In this document: positions 1 through 9,852 of the stretch, one piece after another | Position numbering within the stretch: position 1 is the first letter of the stretch | Layout: every line of letters starts with the position of its first letter | Assembly: GCA_003427395.1 (NCBI GenBank) | Contig: BFEA01000169.1 | Span: 1,173,343 to 1,201,303, forward strand | Length of the DNA stretch: 27,961 bases | Source: Chara braunii | Taxonomy: Eukaryota > Streptophyta > Charophyceae > Charales > Characeae | Reading direction: 5' to 3' | Program-made: the position numbers and the translations under genes | Notes under the pieces: model-generated | What the model was told of the DNA's origin: nothing | The model's database searches: none | Seen by the model: only the letters and a program-made list of their open reading frames with translations

Positions 1-40
<40 letters not shown>

Positions 41-103
41 GAGATTAGGCCCACAATGAATGTGAGAAGCGATCGTTTTATATAACTAAAACTTTCTATT
101 TGA

Positions 104-145
<42 letters not shown>

Positions 146-202
146 GAGATTAGGCCCACAATGACTGTGAGAAGCGATCGTTTTATATAACTAAAACTTA
201 TA
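1..202. repeat. AT microsatellite with a 105-bp tandem duplication
   Basis: Two runs of alternating AT (1-36 and about 110-141) are each followed by a nearly identical unique block of about 60 bp, at 37-97 and 142-202. I see one substitution between the blocks (AATG versus ACTG). The offset is 105 bp, so the unit is an AT run plus the unique block. No coding potential. It may be the start of a longer array cut by the window edge. Confidence 0.9.
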
Positions 203-309
203 TGTGTATTTATGTGTGTTTTGGGTATGCGTGCGGCTTACTGGGATCGTGCGCAAGGGTTAGCCAGATTGTGTGCTTAAGAGAAAAGGGAGATCCCCTT
301 TTATCCTTG

Positions 310-1273
310 TTTTTTTTAGATTTGTATGGTTGGACGTTGTAGTCCGTGGCAGCCGTCAAAGTCAAACCCCTTGACTTTTGCCCAGGCCTGGAGTGGGACT
401 CATCTCCAGGGCAGTAAGAAACGACTGCCACCACAGGTATGGACCTGTGTACCACCCGCTCTGCATAGGGTGCAGAAGAGGGTGTGTGGTCTTCAACCGC
501 GCTTGGCGGTTGTCCAGCGTCGAGAGATTAACCCTCAAGGCGCGTGTCAGCCGACACTTGAGTGTCGAATGCGACCCTCGAGATTAACGAGGACCTCATA
601 AGTATGGGTACCACATAGTACGCCATCATTACGACTGCTTGCGTACGATAACATTGCGAGTCGAAATAAGTCAGCCATGCGTCAGCGTAGTTTTATACAA
701 AGTTTTGGGTGCAATGTCTATTCGATTTCTGTATCAGAGAGTTATGGGTTGGCTACCGAGGGGCTAGGAGAGTTGTCGCGTTGTTTTGTGTTGTGTCGTT
801 TCGTATATGTGCGTGTGTGTGTTTTATTTTTGCGTTCGTAAAATGGTGTGCGCGTGGTGTGTGGGATGCGTCTTAGTCGACCGACGACGAGTCGCGCTTG
901 GGACCTCAGCCCCCCAAGATGTCGGTTCGCCCGTACCCCCTATGCTACAGCGAATGAGAAACGCCCTCGGCTGGTCCACCTCTGCGATTGCAACTGATTA
1001 ACTTTCGTACTGTGGACTGGTAGCTCGGCGGGGATACGCCCACCGAAGGGAGGTGACAACTCCCGTAAGGTATAAGTAAGTCGTGCCTCGTGTAGGCCCT
1101 TTCCTGTCGTAGGGGCTCGCAAGAGGTATGGCTGGCGCACTCGGCCGGAGCGGCCTAAGGAAGCTCCACATGTATTATCTGCGACGAAGGATTTAAATCC
1201 AACTCCTGCGCGACGCGGCCGGGAGGGTTCCACGCTGCCCTGGTGCGGTGCCGGACCAATGCGCTCGACAGCG
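310..1273 (+). repeat. SR1 copy 1: hairpin-rich dispersed repeat, about 965 bp
   Basis: This block is colinear with about 17636-18604. Shared anchors in order are a T-run then AGATT, GACGTTG, GGACCT, ACTTGAGTGTC, TACCCCCTATGCTAC, GTGACAACTCCCGT, GGCGCACTCGG and a 3' end TCGACAGCGC. The left third is a chain of perfect hairpins: 358-365/371-378, 387-393/404-410, 432-438/443-449, 460-465/471-476, 494-500/506-512, 552-558/561-567 and 576-580/588-592. A GGGAG/CTCCC stem with loop GTGACAA recurs in the right half. No open frame is shared by the copies, so it is probably non-coding. Its 3' end abuts a truncated LTR at a GCGC microhomology. It resembles no family I can name. The 5' boundary is approximate; the strand given is arbitrary. 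Confidence 0.7.
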
Positions 1274-1830
1274 CTGCCTCTGGTATATGTGGTGCTGCCT
1301 CTGGTCTACATGGCATGTTGACGTGGCGCTGTCTCTGGTGTATGTGGCGCTGCTCTTGGTCTACGTGGTGCTACTATTGGTCTTCATTGCAGATGTGGCA
1401 TTGCCACCTGTCTTGATTGCTTAAGTGGCATTGTCCACAATGTCTACATGAGGTGACTGATTGCGAGGGAAGAGGAAGATCGGGACTGTGGAGAGATCGT
1501 GAATATGTACCTGGTTGTCTTCATGTTGTCATTGCTCAAGTGCTGGTGAGAGACTAATTAGACGTGCCACGTGGCACATTGAGGTTACTTCAGATACTCG
1601 TTCAGACTGTCTTTTATTGAAGTGTTGGAGGAAGGAGTCCGACGCAGAAATGGACATTAAAGTGTATTTCCTCTCCTTTGTCTAATCTCCCTCCTTTCTT
1701 CTTCGTCTGTGTATGATTATCCCGTCTCATTCTGTCTGGATATGATCTTGATTATTCGTATTCATCGGCTGTTGACATTCATCTGGACTTGCATTGTTGA
1801 TAATCATCTTCACAATCTCGGTTCTTTACA
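1274..1830 (+). repeat. 5' LTR, truncated at its outer end
   Basis: It aligns with the inner part of the 3' LTR, starting in the minisatellite (about 8680) and ending TTTACA against TTACA at 9269. Differences are mostly C/T and G/A transitions plus small indels. It has one fewer 34-bp minisatellite unit than the matching part of the 3' LTR. About 300 bp of outer LTR is missing and SR1 sequence takes its place. The inner boundary is fixed by the PBS three bases downstream. Confidence 0.9.
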
Positions 1831-1833
1831 ATT

Positions 1834-1845
1834 TGGTATCGGAGC
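1834..1845 (+). other. Primer-binding site for initiator tRNA-Met
   Basis: TGGTATCGGAGC lies three bases after the 5' LTR end. It matches the complement of the plant initiator tRNA-Met 3' end (TGGTATCAGAGC) except for one A-to-G change, and the following AT extends the match. This tRNA primes minus-strand synthesis in most plant LTR retrotransposons. The position fixes both the strand and the LTR boundary. Confidence 0.9.
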
Positions 1846-2654
1846 ATCTCTTCATCGTGATTTGTAGTCAGCTGTCGGGTGTTGACGTGGCACCCAGGTA
1901 AGTGGGAGGTGCCGCAAGTGCAATATGAATCGCGTTTATTAACGCGTGCGGTTATACCGCAAGTCTAGACACGGTAATAGTGCACTTGCGAGCAGCCATC
2001 CCTTGAAGATGATGAGAAGTCTACACTGAAGATTAGAGAGTTGCGTTGGCAACAGACTGACGTGGCGCCGGTACCGCTGATGTGGCACATTGTTATGAAG
2101 CAAGCAGGGCATGGTATGACGTGACATGTATCTGTTGCTGCTTGCTATTGATGTGTTGACTGGGTATATTGGTGGAAGACATACCTGCGGTGTGACGTGG
2201 CATCCCTCCTTTAAGATGTATCGGGTCCTTGCTTGCTGACGTGGCAAACTCTTTGATTTGCTGAGTTGGCAGACCAGGGGTGATACGTGGGATGCGTAAG
2301 GGCTGTTTGAAGTGTGAATGTGCACTTGGGTTGTACTACGGCTGCAAATGATTGAGGAAGAACTAACCATTGATTATGTTATGTGTTGGTTCAACTCACT
2401 TGTTGTTTGTTTGTGGATGTTGTGCATACTTACGCTTGTGCAGTTGTCTTGATCACACTGGCCGTGGCTGCGGTACCTGTAGAAGTAGATTGTCATCACC
2501 AAGAACAGACAACAAAGTTAGAACATAGGAAGGATTTGAAAACTTGTTTCTTCTGATAATTCTTGTTGAAAGTTGTTGTAGAAGATGCGTGTACTGTGAA
2601 ATTTATTTCTGTCTTTTAATTTTATTTATTGTGCAATAAATATACGTGGGCAAA
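1846..2654 (+). other. Retrotransposon leader, untranslated
   Basis: About 800 bp between the PBS and the first gag ATG. I see no supported gene. It carries four exact copies of the nonamer TGACGTGGC (1883, 2058, 2193, 2237) plus weaker variants, a motif also repeated in the LTRs. The last 130 bp are AT-rich and end with an in-frame TAA at 2637, which sets the 5' limit of the gag frame. Confidence 0.7.
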
Positions 2655-4529
2655 ATGAACTCTCTCTGGAAATGTCTGCGTGCTTCCATTTTGACACGGT
2701 TCATTCCACTTTTCTTCTTTCCTATCCCTCTAATGGTCTTCGCTAATGAGGAAGTAGTAGACCTAAAGACGCGAGGACAGATTGATGCAAGGAGAGAGAC
2801 TTTAAAATGTCTCCTTCGCCAACTCCTTTGTGAAATACATGGTGCCGGACCAGCCGTTGAACAACACGTTCACGGACAGTTCAACCTGCGACCAGCAGAG
2901 GGTGAACTTGAAGCCGTAAAAACGAGTGTTCAGATATTCGAAACCGGGCGGCAAGTCGAGGAACTCATTCATCAAGGGCGCATGGCTCTTGACCGGTATG
3001 TTGTCGAGCAGTTGGAAGAATTGAGCCGGAAAGGAAAACAAGAAGAAAAGAAAGAAGAAAAGAAAGTGGAACCACAACTGTTTGTGCAACTAATGGAAGA
3101 TAATGTCAAATAATTATAGAATACCTTGAGAGAAGAAAAAAGAAAAATTGAAAAACTCAGAAGAAAGAAAGAAGAGAGAGAACAACAAGAAAAGATGTTG
3201 AAAGAAATGAGGGAGAGGTTTCACTTCGAGGAAGTTGAGACTGATCTGTCGATCATACTGCAATCTATCATGACTTACCTTGTTCATCTCAAAAGAAAGA
3301 TAGACTATAACACTGTCCCATTGGAAACCGTGATGAGAATAATGAAAGGTAAGGACAAGGTGACTTTTGAGGAGGAGAAGAAGGGGGAAGTAGAAAAAAA
3401 ACCACCCCAGGAGAAACTCATGAAAGATGTCATGCGGCAGGAGGACAAACCCGGACCCTCGAAGAAGGAGTCCTAGGAGTCGATAGGAAAGAAAGAAGAA
3501 CCGGTCAACAAGAAAGAAGAACCGGCTAAGAAAGAAAAACTAGTTAAGGAAGCGGAAAAACCAAAGACGAAACAAAAGGTGAAAATGAAATTGCCATTTA
3601 CCTATAGCAACAAAAAGGAAGAAAATTTATTGTTATGGATCGCCGAAATACAAACTTACTGTAGCACTGCACCCGTTGAGCTTGAAAGTCAGGTTGCTTT
3701 CTCCACGTCTTGTCTGGGAGGAGTGGCCAAGGAATGGGTGCTAGCCGAAGCCAACGTCGCCGACTTTGAGGTTATAGATGAGTGGTCTAAAACCCTGACG
3801 TTGAGGCAGTTTCTCCATAAAATCAAGGAAAGATTCCTCGACAAGACGACAGCCGATAAGGCTTTTGATGAACTCACCACCATAGGCCAAAAACGTTGGA
3901 CTTCTGCTGATGTTTTATCTCGTGAAGTAGACCGTCTGTTGCAGGTACCTGGACTGAACCTTCAGGACAACCAGGTTCTCTACATCTACTCACGTGCATT
4001 GCTCGAGCCCATTCGTGGACAGCTCGTGGCCGAAGCTAAGTCTGATAAGTATAACTATCGACAGTTTCGCGATTTCGCTCTCCAACGAGAGAAAATGACC
4101 GTGCAGGTAAAATGATTTTACGCTTCCGTAGTCAAATCAGAACCGGGTGGTGGTTATGCCAAGCGGGTCCTTTGGCGACAAAAGCGTCAGGACCATATGT
4201 TTGTTGTATTTGATGATGAGACGGTAGAAAGGTTACCTCTTGGTGAGTCTGAGGGAGGAGGAGGTAACAACGGCAGTGAATTTGGGAAGGGTGATGTCAC
4301 CGCCGTGATGACCAACATGGGAGGCCAGACCCAGTGGAAGAAGAAGAGGCCACGCTTGTTTCTTGAGCATCCCGGAATAGCATTCGGGAGACCTTGGGAG
4401 AAAATGAATATGACCCGAGAGGAATGGCAGTTCAAGATGGACAATCGCCAGTGCCTCAGGTGTGGCACCGTGGGGTACGTGATAGCCTGGTGCCCGCTTA
4501 TTCGTAACCCAAAAGCGAGCAGTCAATAG
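2655..4529 (+). pseudogene. gag: gag polyprotein (capsid-nucleocapsid), one frame with four premature stops
   Basis: Gag forms the retrotransposon's cytoplasmic particle and packages its RNA. One frame runs from ATG 2655 to TAG 4527, about 624 codons, broken by TAA 3111, TAG 3117, TAG 3474 and TGA 4113 with no frame change. From the N terminus I see a hydrophobic stretch (about residues 12-30, FIPLFFFPIPLMVF), a long Lys/Glu-rich probable coiled coil (about 115-300), and a retrotransposon gag capsid-like domain (about 3594-4112, with AKEWVLAE and the downstream FLHKIKERF helix). Last is a zinc knuckle at 4452-4493 with spacing C-x2-C-x4-Y-x4-C. Tyr (TAC 4476) replaces the usual His, so zinc binding is probably lost. 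The hydrophobic start is unusual for gag and may be chance. Pol follows in the -1 frame. Confidence 0.85.
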
Positions 4530-4547
4530 GAATAACATCTGTTCCTA
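4508..4547 (+). promoter_or_regulatory. Candidate -1 ribosomal frameshift site between gag and pol
   Basis: The heptamer C CCA AAA (4508-4514) sits in the gag frame in the canonical X XXY YYZ register, 12 nt before the gag stop TAG 4527. The -1 frame is open across the gag stop and runs into the protease region without a stop until 4862. A 6-bp hairpin, TAGGAA (4527-4532) with TTCCTA (4542-4547), lies 12 nt downstream; this spacer is longer than the usual 5-9 nt. Programmed -1 frameshifting is a known way to make gag-pol. No test of function is possible from sequence alone. Confidence 0.5.
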
Positions 4548-5430
4548 CTGAGTTGAAGGGTAAAGACGAAGAAAAAAGTAAGACGCCTATAACCCCTTTT
4601 ACCCCTTCGACTCTCAAGGCAGAGGATGACTCTTCTTCCGCCCGTCGTCCAGACCACCCTGACATAGTCCTTTGTTATGTCTCAATGAATGATTTCCTTG
4701 ACGAACTCGGCGATGAACTAATAGCACTAAGGAGTTCGTGGGCAAAGAAAGCAAAGTCTAAGAGTGAGTTAATGATCGCGGATGTTGAGATTGCGCACAC
4801 AGGAGTAAGTGCCTTGTTAGATCCGGGATCGACGCGGTCTTATATCTCAGAGAAGGCAATTTGAAAGTTGCATCTGGGAATGAAGGTAAAAGATTTACCT
4901 ATCCCTATCACGCCTATACTGGCTGACAAGAGCACGATCACTGTCTCTTAATATGTCGATCATGTTAAGCGTTACTTCAGTACCAAGGAATGTAAAAAGA
5001 TTTTACACGAGGTATACTTCCTTATAGAGAAGAATTTGCCCTTTGACTTAATTTTGGGTATGGATTGGCATGAGGAAGCCAACCCAGAAGTTAAGTTCAA
5101 AGATAAAATTGTCAAACTCAAGGACGAGAAGTCCGAATTACGTGCGATAAAGTTATATCATAAGTCTGACTCTGACTCTACTCCGTCTTTCTGTTGTATG
5201 AGTTATCCAACTTTTCGATCGATGGTTGCTAAGAAGAAGTTAAATCAGGAGGTGATGATGGTGCTTGTTAAACAAGTAGGTGAGTGTTCTTCATCCTACG
5301 CACCTTCTATTCAAAAACTTACTGAGGAGTATAAAGACTTGCAGACTGAGTCGACGAGAATCACTGAGCGTGCTATCAAGCACACGATTGAGATCATTCC
5401 CAAGGCAAGATTCCCAAGAGTCCCATATAC
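4511..5430 (+). pseudogene. pol: pol, aspartic protease and linker region
   Basis: The retropepsin-like protease cleaves gag-pol inside the particle. In the -1 frame relative to gag, an acidic linker is followed by the active-site region LLDPGSTRSYIS (around 4814-4849). The catalytic D-S/T-G triplet reads D-P-G (codons 4820-4828), explainable by one T-to-C change and expected to inactivate the enzyme. A second family hallmark, LILGMDWH, lies near 5045-5068. Stops TGA 4862 and TAA 4949 interrupt the domain, in the same frame. A linker leads to the RT; near 5427 an apparent extra TA in a TATA context moves the frame. Confidence 0.8.
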
Positions 5431-6200
5431 CGAATGTCTCATAGGAAACTTGAGGAACTGCGAAAGCAACTGCATGAACTTACTGATAAAGGATGGATTC
5501 GCCCTAGCTCATCTCCTTATGGTACGCCTGTCTTATTCGTGCCTAAAAAGGAAGGTGAACTTTGCTTATGTATTGATTATCGCGGGTTAAATTCCGTCAC
5601 TGTTAAAAACGCGGAACATCTTCCGCGCATTGATGATTTATTGGATCAGTTGCAGGGGTGTAGATACTTTAGTCAGATTGATGTCAAGTCAGCGTATCAC
5701 CAGATAGAGGTGGCACCTAAGGATCAACATAAAACGGTTTTTCGAACAAGGTATGGACACTACGAGTTCATGGTTATGCCTTTCGGTTTGACCAATTCAC
5801 CTGTGACATTTTCAAAGGTCAATGAACGAGTTATTTCATCAGTGGCTCAATCAATTCGTAATAGTCTATCTCGATGACATTCTAGTATATAACAAAACAC
5901 TAGAAGATCATAAAAAACACTTACAAATGGTCTTGCAGAAGTTGCGTGAGGGCAACTTCAAATTGAATCCGAAGAAGTATGAATTTGCTAAGCCTGAAGT
6001 TTTGTACCTAGTACATATAGTAAACGAAGAATGACTAAGGCCTGAAGAAAAAAAGATTACAACAATCAGAGATTGACCACAACCTAAAACTATAACTGTA
6101 TTAAGATCTTTCTTAGGACTTGCTAGCTACTACAGGAAGTTCGTCAGAAACTTTTCCCTGATAGTTGCTCTTATGAGAAGATTATTGAAGAAAAAAAAAA
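5431..6200 (+). pseudogene. pol: pol, reverse transcriptase domain
   Basis: It copies the element's RNA into cDNA. After the frame change the order is [41 protein letters not shown] (first catalytic Asp), VMPFGLTN, then the YLDD box with codons at 5867-5878, which keeps both catalytic aspartates. The frame changes near 5815, just before YLDD, and TGA occurs at 6032 and 6074 (the latter where the family has Trp). The thumb-region signature SFLGLASYYRKF follows. A run of ten A (6191-6200) marks another frame change, as expected from homopolymer slippage. Confidence 0.92.
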
Positions 6201-6880
6201 CCTTGGTTGAGGGACAAAGATTGTGAGTGATCGTTTAGGAAGTTAAAACATATTTTGACTCACTACCCTGTCCTAAACATTGTTGACCCTGCTCTTCCTT
6301 TCATTGTCACGACTGACACCAGTTAGTATGGAATTGGGGTTGTGCTACAACATGATGACGGTAAGGGATATAGACCTGTTGAGTTTATGTCAATAAAACT
6401 TCCATCGGAAAAAATAGCCAACTCTACTTATGAAAGGGAATTGTATGCCTTAGTAGCTGCACTAGACACCTGGAAACATTACTTGTTAAGAAGACACTTC
6501 ACTGTCTACTCTGATCACTCTACATTGAAGTGGATCAAGACTCAGCCTAGACTCTCTTACAAGTTGGTAAGGTGGTCCGCATTCCTTGATACATTTGACT
6601 TTGAGGTGAAAACCATCAAAGGTAAGTCTAATGTGGTTGCGGATACTTTGTCCAGGCGTGTGGATTTCTTTGGAACAATTATCTCTTATCTCGATATTAG
6701 AAATGAACTAAAAAAACAGATCCGTCAGGGTTATGAGAATGATTTTATTTGGAATCCTATCATTCAAACTTTAAGGAAGAACCCTGAGTTATTTCCTGAA
6801 TATCGAATGACTGATGGCTTACTCTTTTTACTGGATAAAACCGAAGAACGATTGTGTATTCATTGCTTAGAGTCAATTAA
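6201..6880 (+). pseudogene. pol: pol, RNase H domain and connection to integrase
   Basis: RNase H removes the RNA strand of the RNA-DNA hybrid. Downstream of the A-run the frame reads through LTHYPVL and FIVTTDTS (catalytic Asp region), STYERELYALVAAL (Glu), YSDHSTLKW (Asp) and KGKSNVVADTLSRR, the usual Ty3/Gypsy RNase H end signature. TGA 6228 and TAG 6324 interrupt it; the second falls in the first Asp motif, where close relatives have an amino acid before YGIG. A poorly conserved linker follows. Frame is lost near 6880, just before the integrase zinc-binding region. Confidence 0.88.
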
Positions 6881-6883
6881 GAG

Positions 6884-8021
6884 TTTGATTAAGGTCACTT
6901 TGGTTTCAAGAACACGTACGTCGATGCAAGAGAACGTTTTGAGTGGAAAGGAATGAAGAAAGATGTACTAACGTATGTGCAGACTTGTCTTGTCTGTCAA
7001 AGGAACAAACCCTCACATGAGAATCCCATGGGACTACCAAGACCGCTGCCTATTCCAAGTGAGTCAGGTGAGTCTATCTCTATTGACTTTATGAGTCTCA
7101 TGAAGAGTCGTAATGGCAACAGTCAGGTGATGGTCATCGTGGATAGATTCTCAAAGTATGCTATGTTCATTCCTTTGCCTGCTGAAGCTAGAACCGAACT
7201 TGTTATTCAAAAGTTTCAGATGCGATGGGTTTCAGAGTATGGATTTTCCAAAACCATTGTCTGTGATAGGGATGCTCGGTTCACTAGTCTGCATTGGCAG
7301 AAGTTGATGGAAGTCTATGGGACCAGGTTGACCATGTTGTCAGGCAGACATCCTGAAACGAATGGCCAAACTGAGCAAATGAACTGTCTATACCAACAAC
7401 TTTTGCGAATGTATGTCCGACCTGATCAAATTGATTAGGATGAGAACTTGCCCAAAATTGCTAGTGCTTACAATAACAGTATCCATATTGTCATATGTAG
7501 AACTCCTAACGCACTACATAAGGGTTGGAAGCCTAGGCGTCCCATCGACGCACTGACCAGAGACCAGATTCAGAGGCTACCCCCAGGTACGCGTGAGTTT
7601 GCAATTCTGTATGAAGAATGCATCAATAAAGTAAAGGAAAACATACAAACGGCCTCATTACAAATGATTGAGCAGGCTAACAAACATCGTCGACCTTCTC
7701 AGTTTCAAGAAAGGGATTTTGTTTGGGTCAAATCTAACGAGTTATTCTTAGAGGAAAATGTGTCTCAGAAACTGCTACCTTATATAGAAAGTGATAACAT
7801 TCCTAATATGCCATCCATGTTTCCACCATCTATGAATGAGAACTACGAAGTTGAGAAAATATTGGAGTATGCCTATTTCTCTACAGGTGGCAGAGGACGA
7901 CCTCAGAAGCAGTACAAACTTCAAATCCCAACCTCCATCTGAAGCTAGATGGTTTAGTAGGAAAAAACTTTTAACCACTGCTCCTGATATTGTTGCTGCA
8001 TATGAACATGGGTTAGGATAG
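6884..8021 (+). pseudogene. pol: pol, integrase with C-terminal chromodomain
   Basis: Integrase inserts the cDNA; in chromoviruses the chromodomain directs it to marked chromatin. The HHCC zinc region is partly kept: GHFGF supplies the second His and CLVC the two Cys, but the first His is not recognisable. The core has all three catalytic residues: Asp (7085), Asp in CDRDARF (7265) and Glu in HPETNGQTEQ (7373), with exactly 35 residues between the last two (D35E). TAG 7436 replaces what is probably Trp. The chromodomain starts YEVEKILEY (about 7847); a frame change near 7915 puts its second half, PPSEARW to VAAYEHGLG, in another frame that ends at TAG 8019. Confidence 0.92.
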
Positions 8022-8365
8022 AAATTGTTGTATTTTCTACGATGGAATTCGAAAACTGGGACGACAAGAATGCAACAACCCATGCCATATGTCTGGTAGG
8101 AATCTGATGACCGACCTGGCCGCCCTCAGCCAAGCCAAAAACGAGGTAAGGGACCCGACACAGGGATTCAGGGCCTGGGCGTGCCACAATCGATTTTTGT
8201 CAACTGTCGGGACCCCAACAGTCAAAGTCCAAAGGTACCCAGTCCAGGCCATCAGTCAAACACACACACTTGTTTGTATGCAGGTACCCAGACAGCATCA
8301 AGTCCAAAGGGAAATTCTACAACTGTATAATCCAGGCCTTCGGCTATGACCCAATCTAGACGACT
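8022..8365 (+). other. Retrotransposon 3' untranslated region
   Basis: About 345 bp between the end of pol and the polypurine tract. No supported gene. It contains short duplicated phrases (AGTCCAAAGG twice, CAGGTACCCAG-like twice), which suggests small internal duplications. Confidence 0.6.
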
Positions 8366-8377
8366 GAGGGGAGGAGA
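8366..8377 (+). other. Polypurine tract
   Basis: GAGGGGAGGAGA is the only long purine run immediately upstream of the LTR-like sequence. In LTR elements such a tract survives RNase H and primes plus-strand DNA at the 3' LTR edge. The base after it is not the expected TG, so the exact LTR start (8365-8378) is uncertain. Confidence 0.55.
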
Positions 8378-9269
8378 CTCGAGGCCAGAGAGCTTCGCCA
8401 AACACTACTTAAAGTTGGGCTTCGAGGTGGTCAACATTCAGTCTTGCTACGTTGGTTCAACGCTGGCTTGACTTTGACTTTACGCTAGCTAGACGCTGGT
8501 TGTGCTTTAGAGCTGCGGACGACGACACGTGGGAGAAGTAGCACGCTGGCATTGTACGCCAGGCATGCTGACGTGGCGCTGCCTGTGGTCTTCATGGCAT
8601 GCTGATGTGGCGCTGCCTCTGGATTACGTGGTATGCAGACGTGGCGCTGCTTACGGTCTACTACGTGGCATGCTGACGTGGCGCTGCCTCTGGTATATGT
8701 GGCGCTGCCTACGGTCTACGTGGCATGCTGATGTGGCGCTGCCTCTGGTCTACATGGCATGCTGACGTGGCGCTGTCTCTGGTGTATGTGGCGCTGCTCT
8801 TGGTCTACGTGGTGCTACTATTGGTTTTCATTGTTGATATGGCGTTGCCACCTGTCTTGATTGATGACGTGGCTTTGTCCCCGCTGTCTACATGAGGTGA
8901 CTGATTGTGAGGGAAGAGGAAGATCGGGACTGTGGAGAGATCGTGAATACGTACCTGGTTGTCCTCATGTTGACATTGCTCCAGTGCTGATGAGAGACTA
9001 ATTAGATGTGCCATGTGGCATATTGAGGTTACTTTAGATACTCGTTCAGACTGTCTATTATTGAAGTGTTGGAGGAGGGAGCCCGAAGCAAGAGTGGGCA
9101 TTGTATTTCCTCTCCTTTGTCTGATCTCCCTCCTCTCTTCTTCGTCTGTGTATGATTATCTCGTCTCATTTTGTCTGGACATGATCTTGATTATTGGTAC
9201 TCATCGACTGTTGACATTCATGTGGACTTGCATTGTTGATAACTGTCTTCACGATATGGGTTCATTACA
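8378..9269 (+). repeat. 3' LTR
   Basis: Its inner part matches 1274-1830. The 3' end is set by the homologous ends TTTACA (1830) and TTACA (9269). The length of about 890 bp depends on the polypurine-tract call. It contains a 34-bp minisatellite (8569-8800) and four exact TGACGTGGC sites. Promoter and polyadenylation boundaries (U3/R/U5) cannot be set from sequence. Confidence 0.8.
8569..8815 (+). repeat. 34-bp LTR minisatellite with TGACGTGGC core
   Basis: Units start TGACGTGGCGCTGCC or close variants at 8569, 8603, 8637, 8674, 8729 and 8763, with spacings 34, 34, 37, 55 and 34 bp. Some start TGATGTGGC, the transition expected from a CpG. Partial units fill the longer gap. The 5' LTR keeps only the last unit or two, so copy number differs between LTRs. 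Confidence 0.85.
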
Positions 9270-9852
9270 AATCAATCAGAACAAACCGTCGATTGAATCG
9301 ATGATTTTCTTAGTGGGTCTCCCATCTTGTTTACAAATCCTCCAAGCCATGCATTGACCCCTCTTCCATTTCATAGCCCATATATCAGGTATTCTTTTTC
9401 GCTCTTTCCCTTTTTTTTTTTCTTTTTCTTTTTTTACTCTCTAGGGATGGTCCTTACGTACAACCTCCCCATCGGTCATATGACTCATCCATATGCCTTT
9501 CGCGCCATATTCGGCGTCTTCCGGGGGGGCCATGAAGAAACTAAGGGCAGGGGAGAGGGGGTGTGGGTGTCAGGGCACTCCCCCAATCTAAAAAAGAAAC
9601 ACGATTTTTTTCTAATGGGGTGGTTGGAAGAAAAAAGAAAAGAAAAAAAAAAAAGTTGATTGATTGATTGATTGATTGAATTATAGGTTGATTGATTGTT
9701 GATTGACTGATCGCTATTTGATAGATTGATTGATCCATTGATTAATAATAATAATAATAAAAAAACATCCGCATCATCACGGGTGTGTGTACGCGTGCCC
9801 TCACGCTTTCTCTGTTTTTCTCTCTATGCACACTCGCACACGTTGTCGTAGC
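9270..9852. other. Non-coding flank with simple repeats
   Basis: No supported gene. It holds a T/C-rich run (about 9390-9440), a purine-rich stretch (9530-9655), a TTGA array with interruptions (9655-9735) and a short TAA run (9744-9761). Frames crossing these runs encode only low-complexity peptides. Confidence 0.7.

Larger units (their letters stand above)
1274..9269 (+). mobile_element. Degenerate Ty3/Gypsy chromovirus LTR retrotransposon
   Basis: The order is LTR, PBS, leader, gag, protease, reverse transcriptase, RNase H, integrase, chromodomain, polypurine tract, LTR. RT-RNase H before integrase defines Ty3/Gypsy (Metaviridae); the C-terminal chromodomain defines chromoviruses. The two LTRs align over about 550 bp, at roughly 90-93% identity by eye, so the insertion is old. 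The coding part has at least eleven in-frame stops (positions in the gag and pol entries) and frame changes near 5427, 5815, 6191-6200, 6880 and 7915. The 5' LTR lost its outer part at the SR1 junction, so no target-site duplication can be read. Confidence 0.95.

Noticed and set aside
1939-2370. 143-codon minus-strand frame in the retrotransposon leader
   Set aside because: Antisense to an untranslated leader, low-complexity Ser/His/Thr composition, no domain.
8987-8994. CTGATGAG in the 3' LTR as a hammerhead
   Set aside because: No GAAA box within a plausible stem II distance, and the 5' LTR reads CTGGTGAG.
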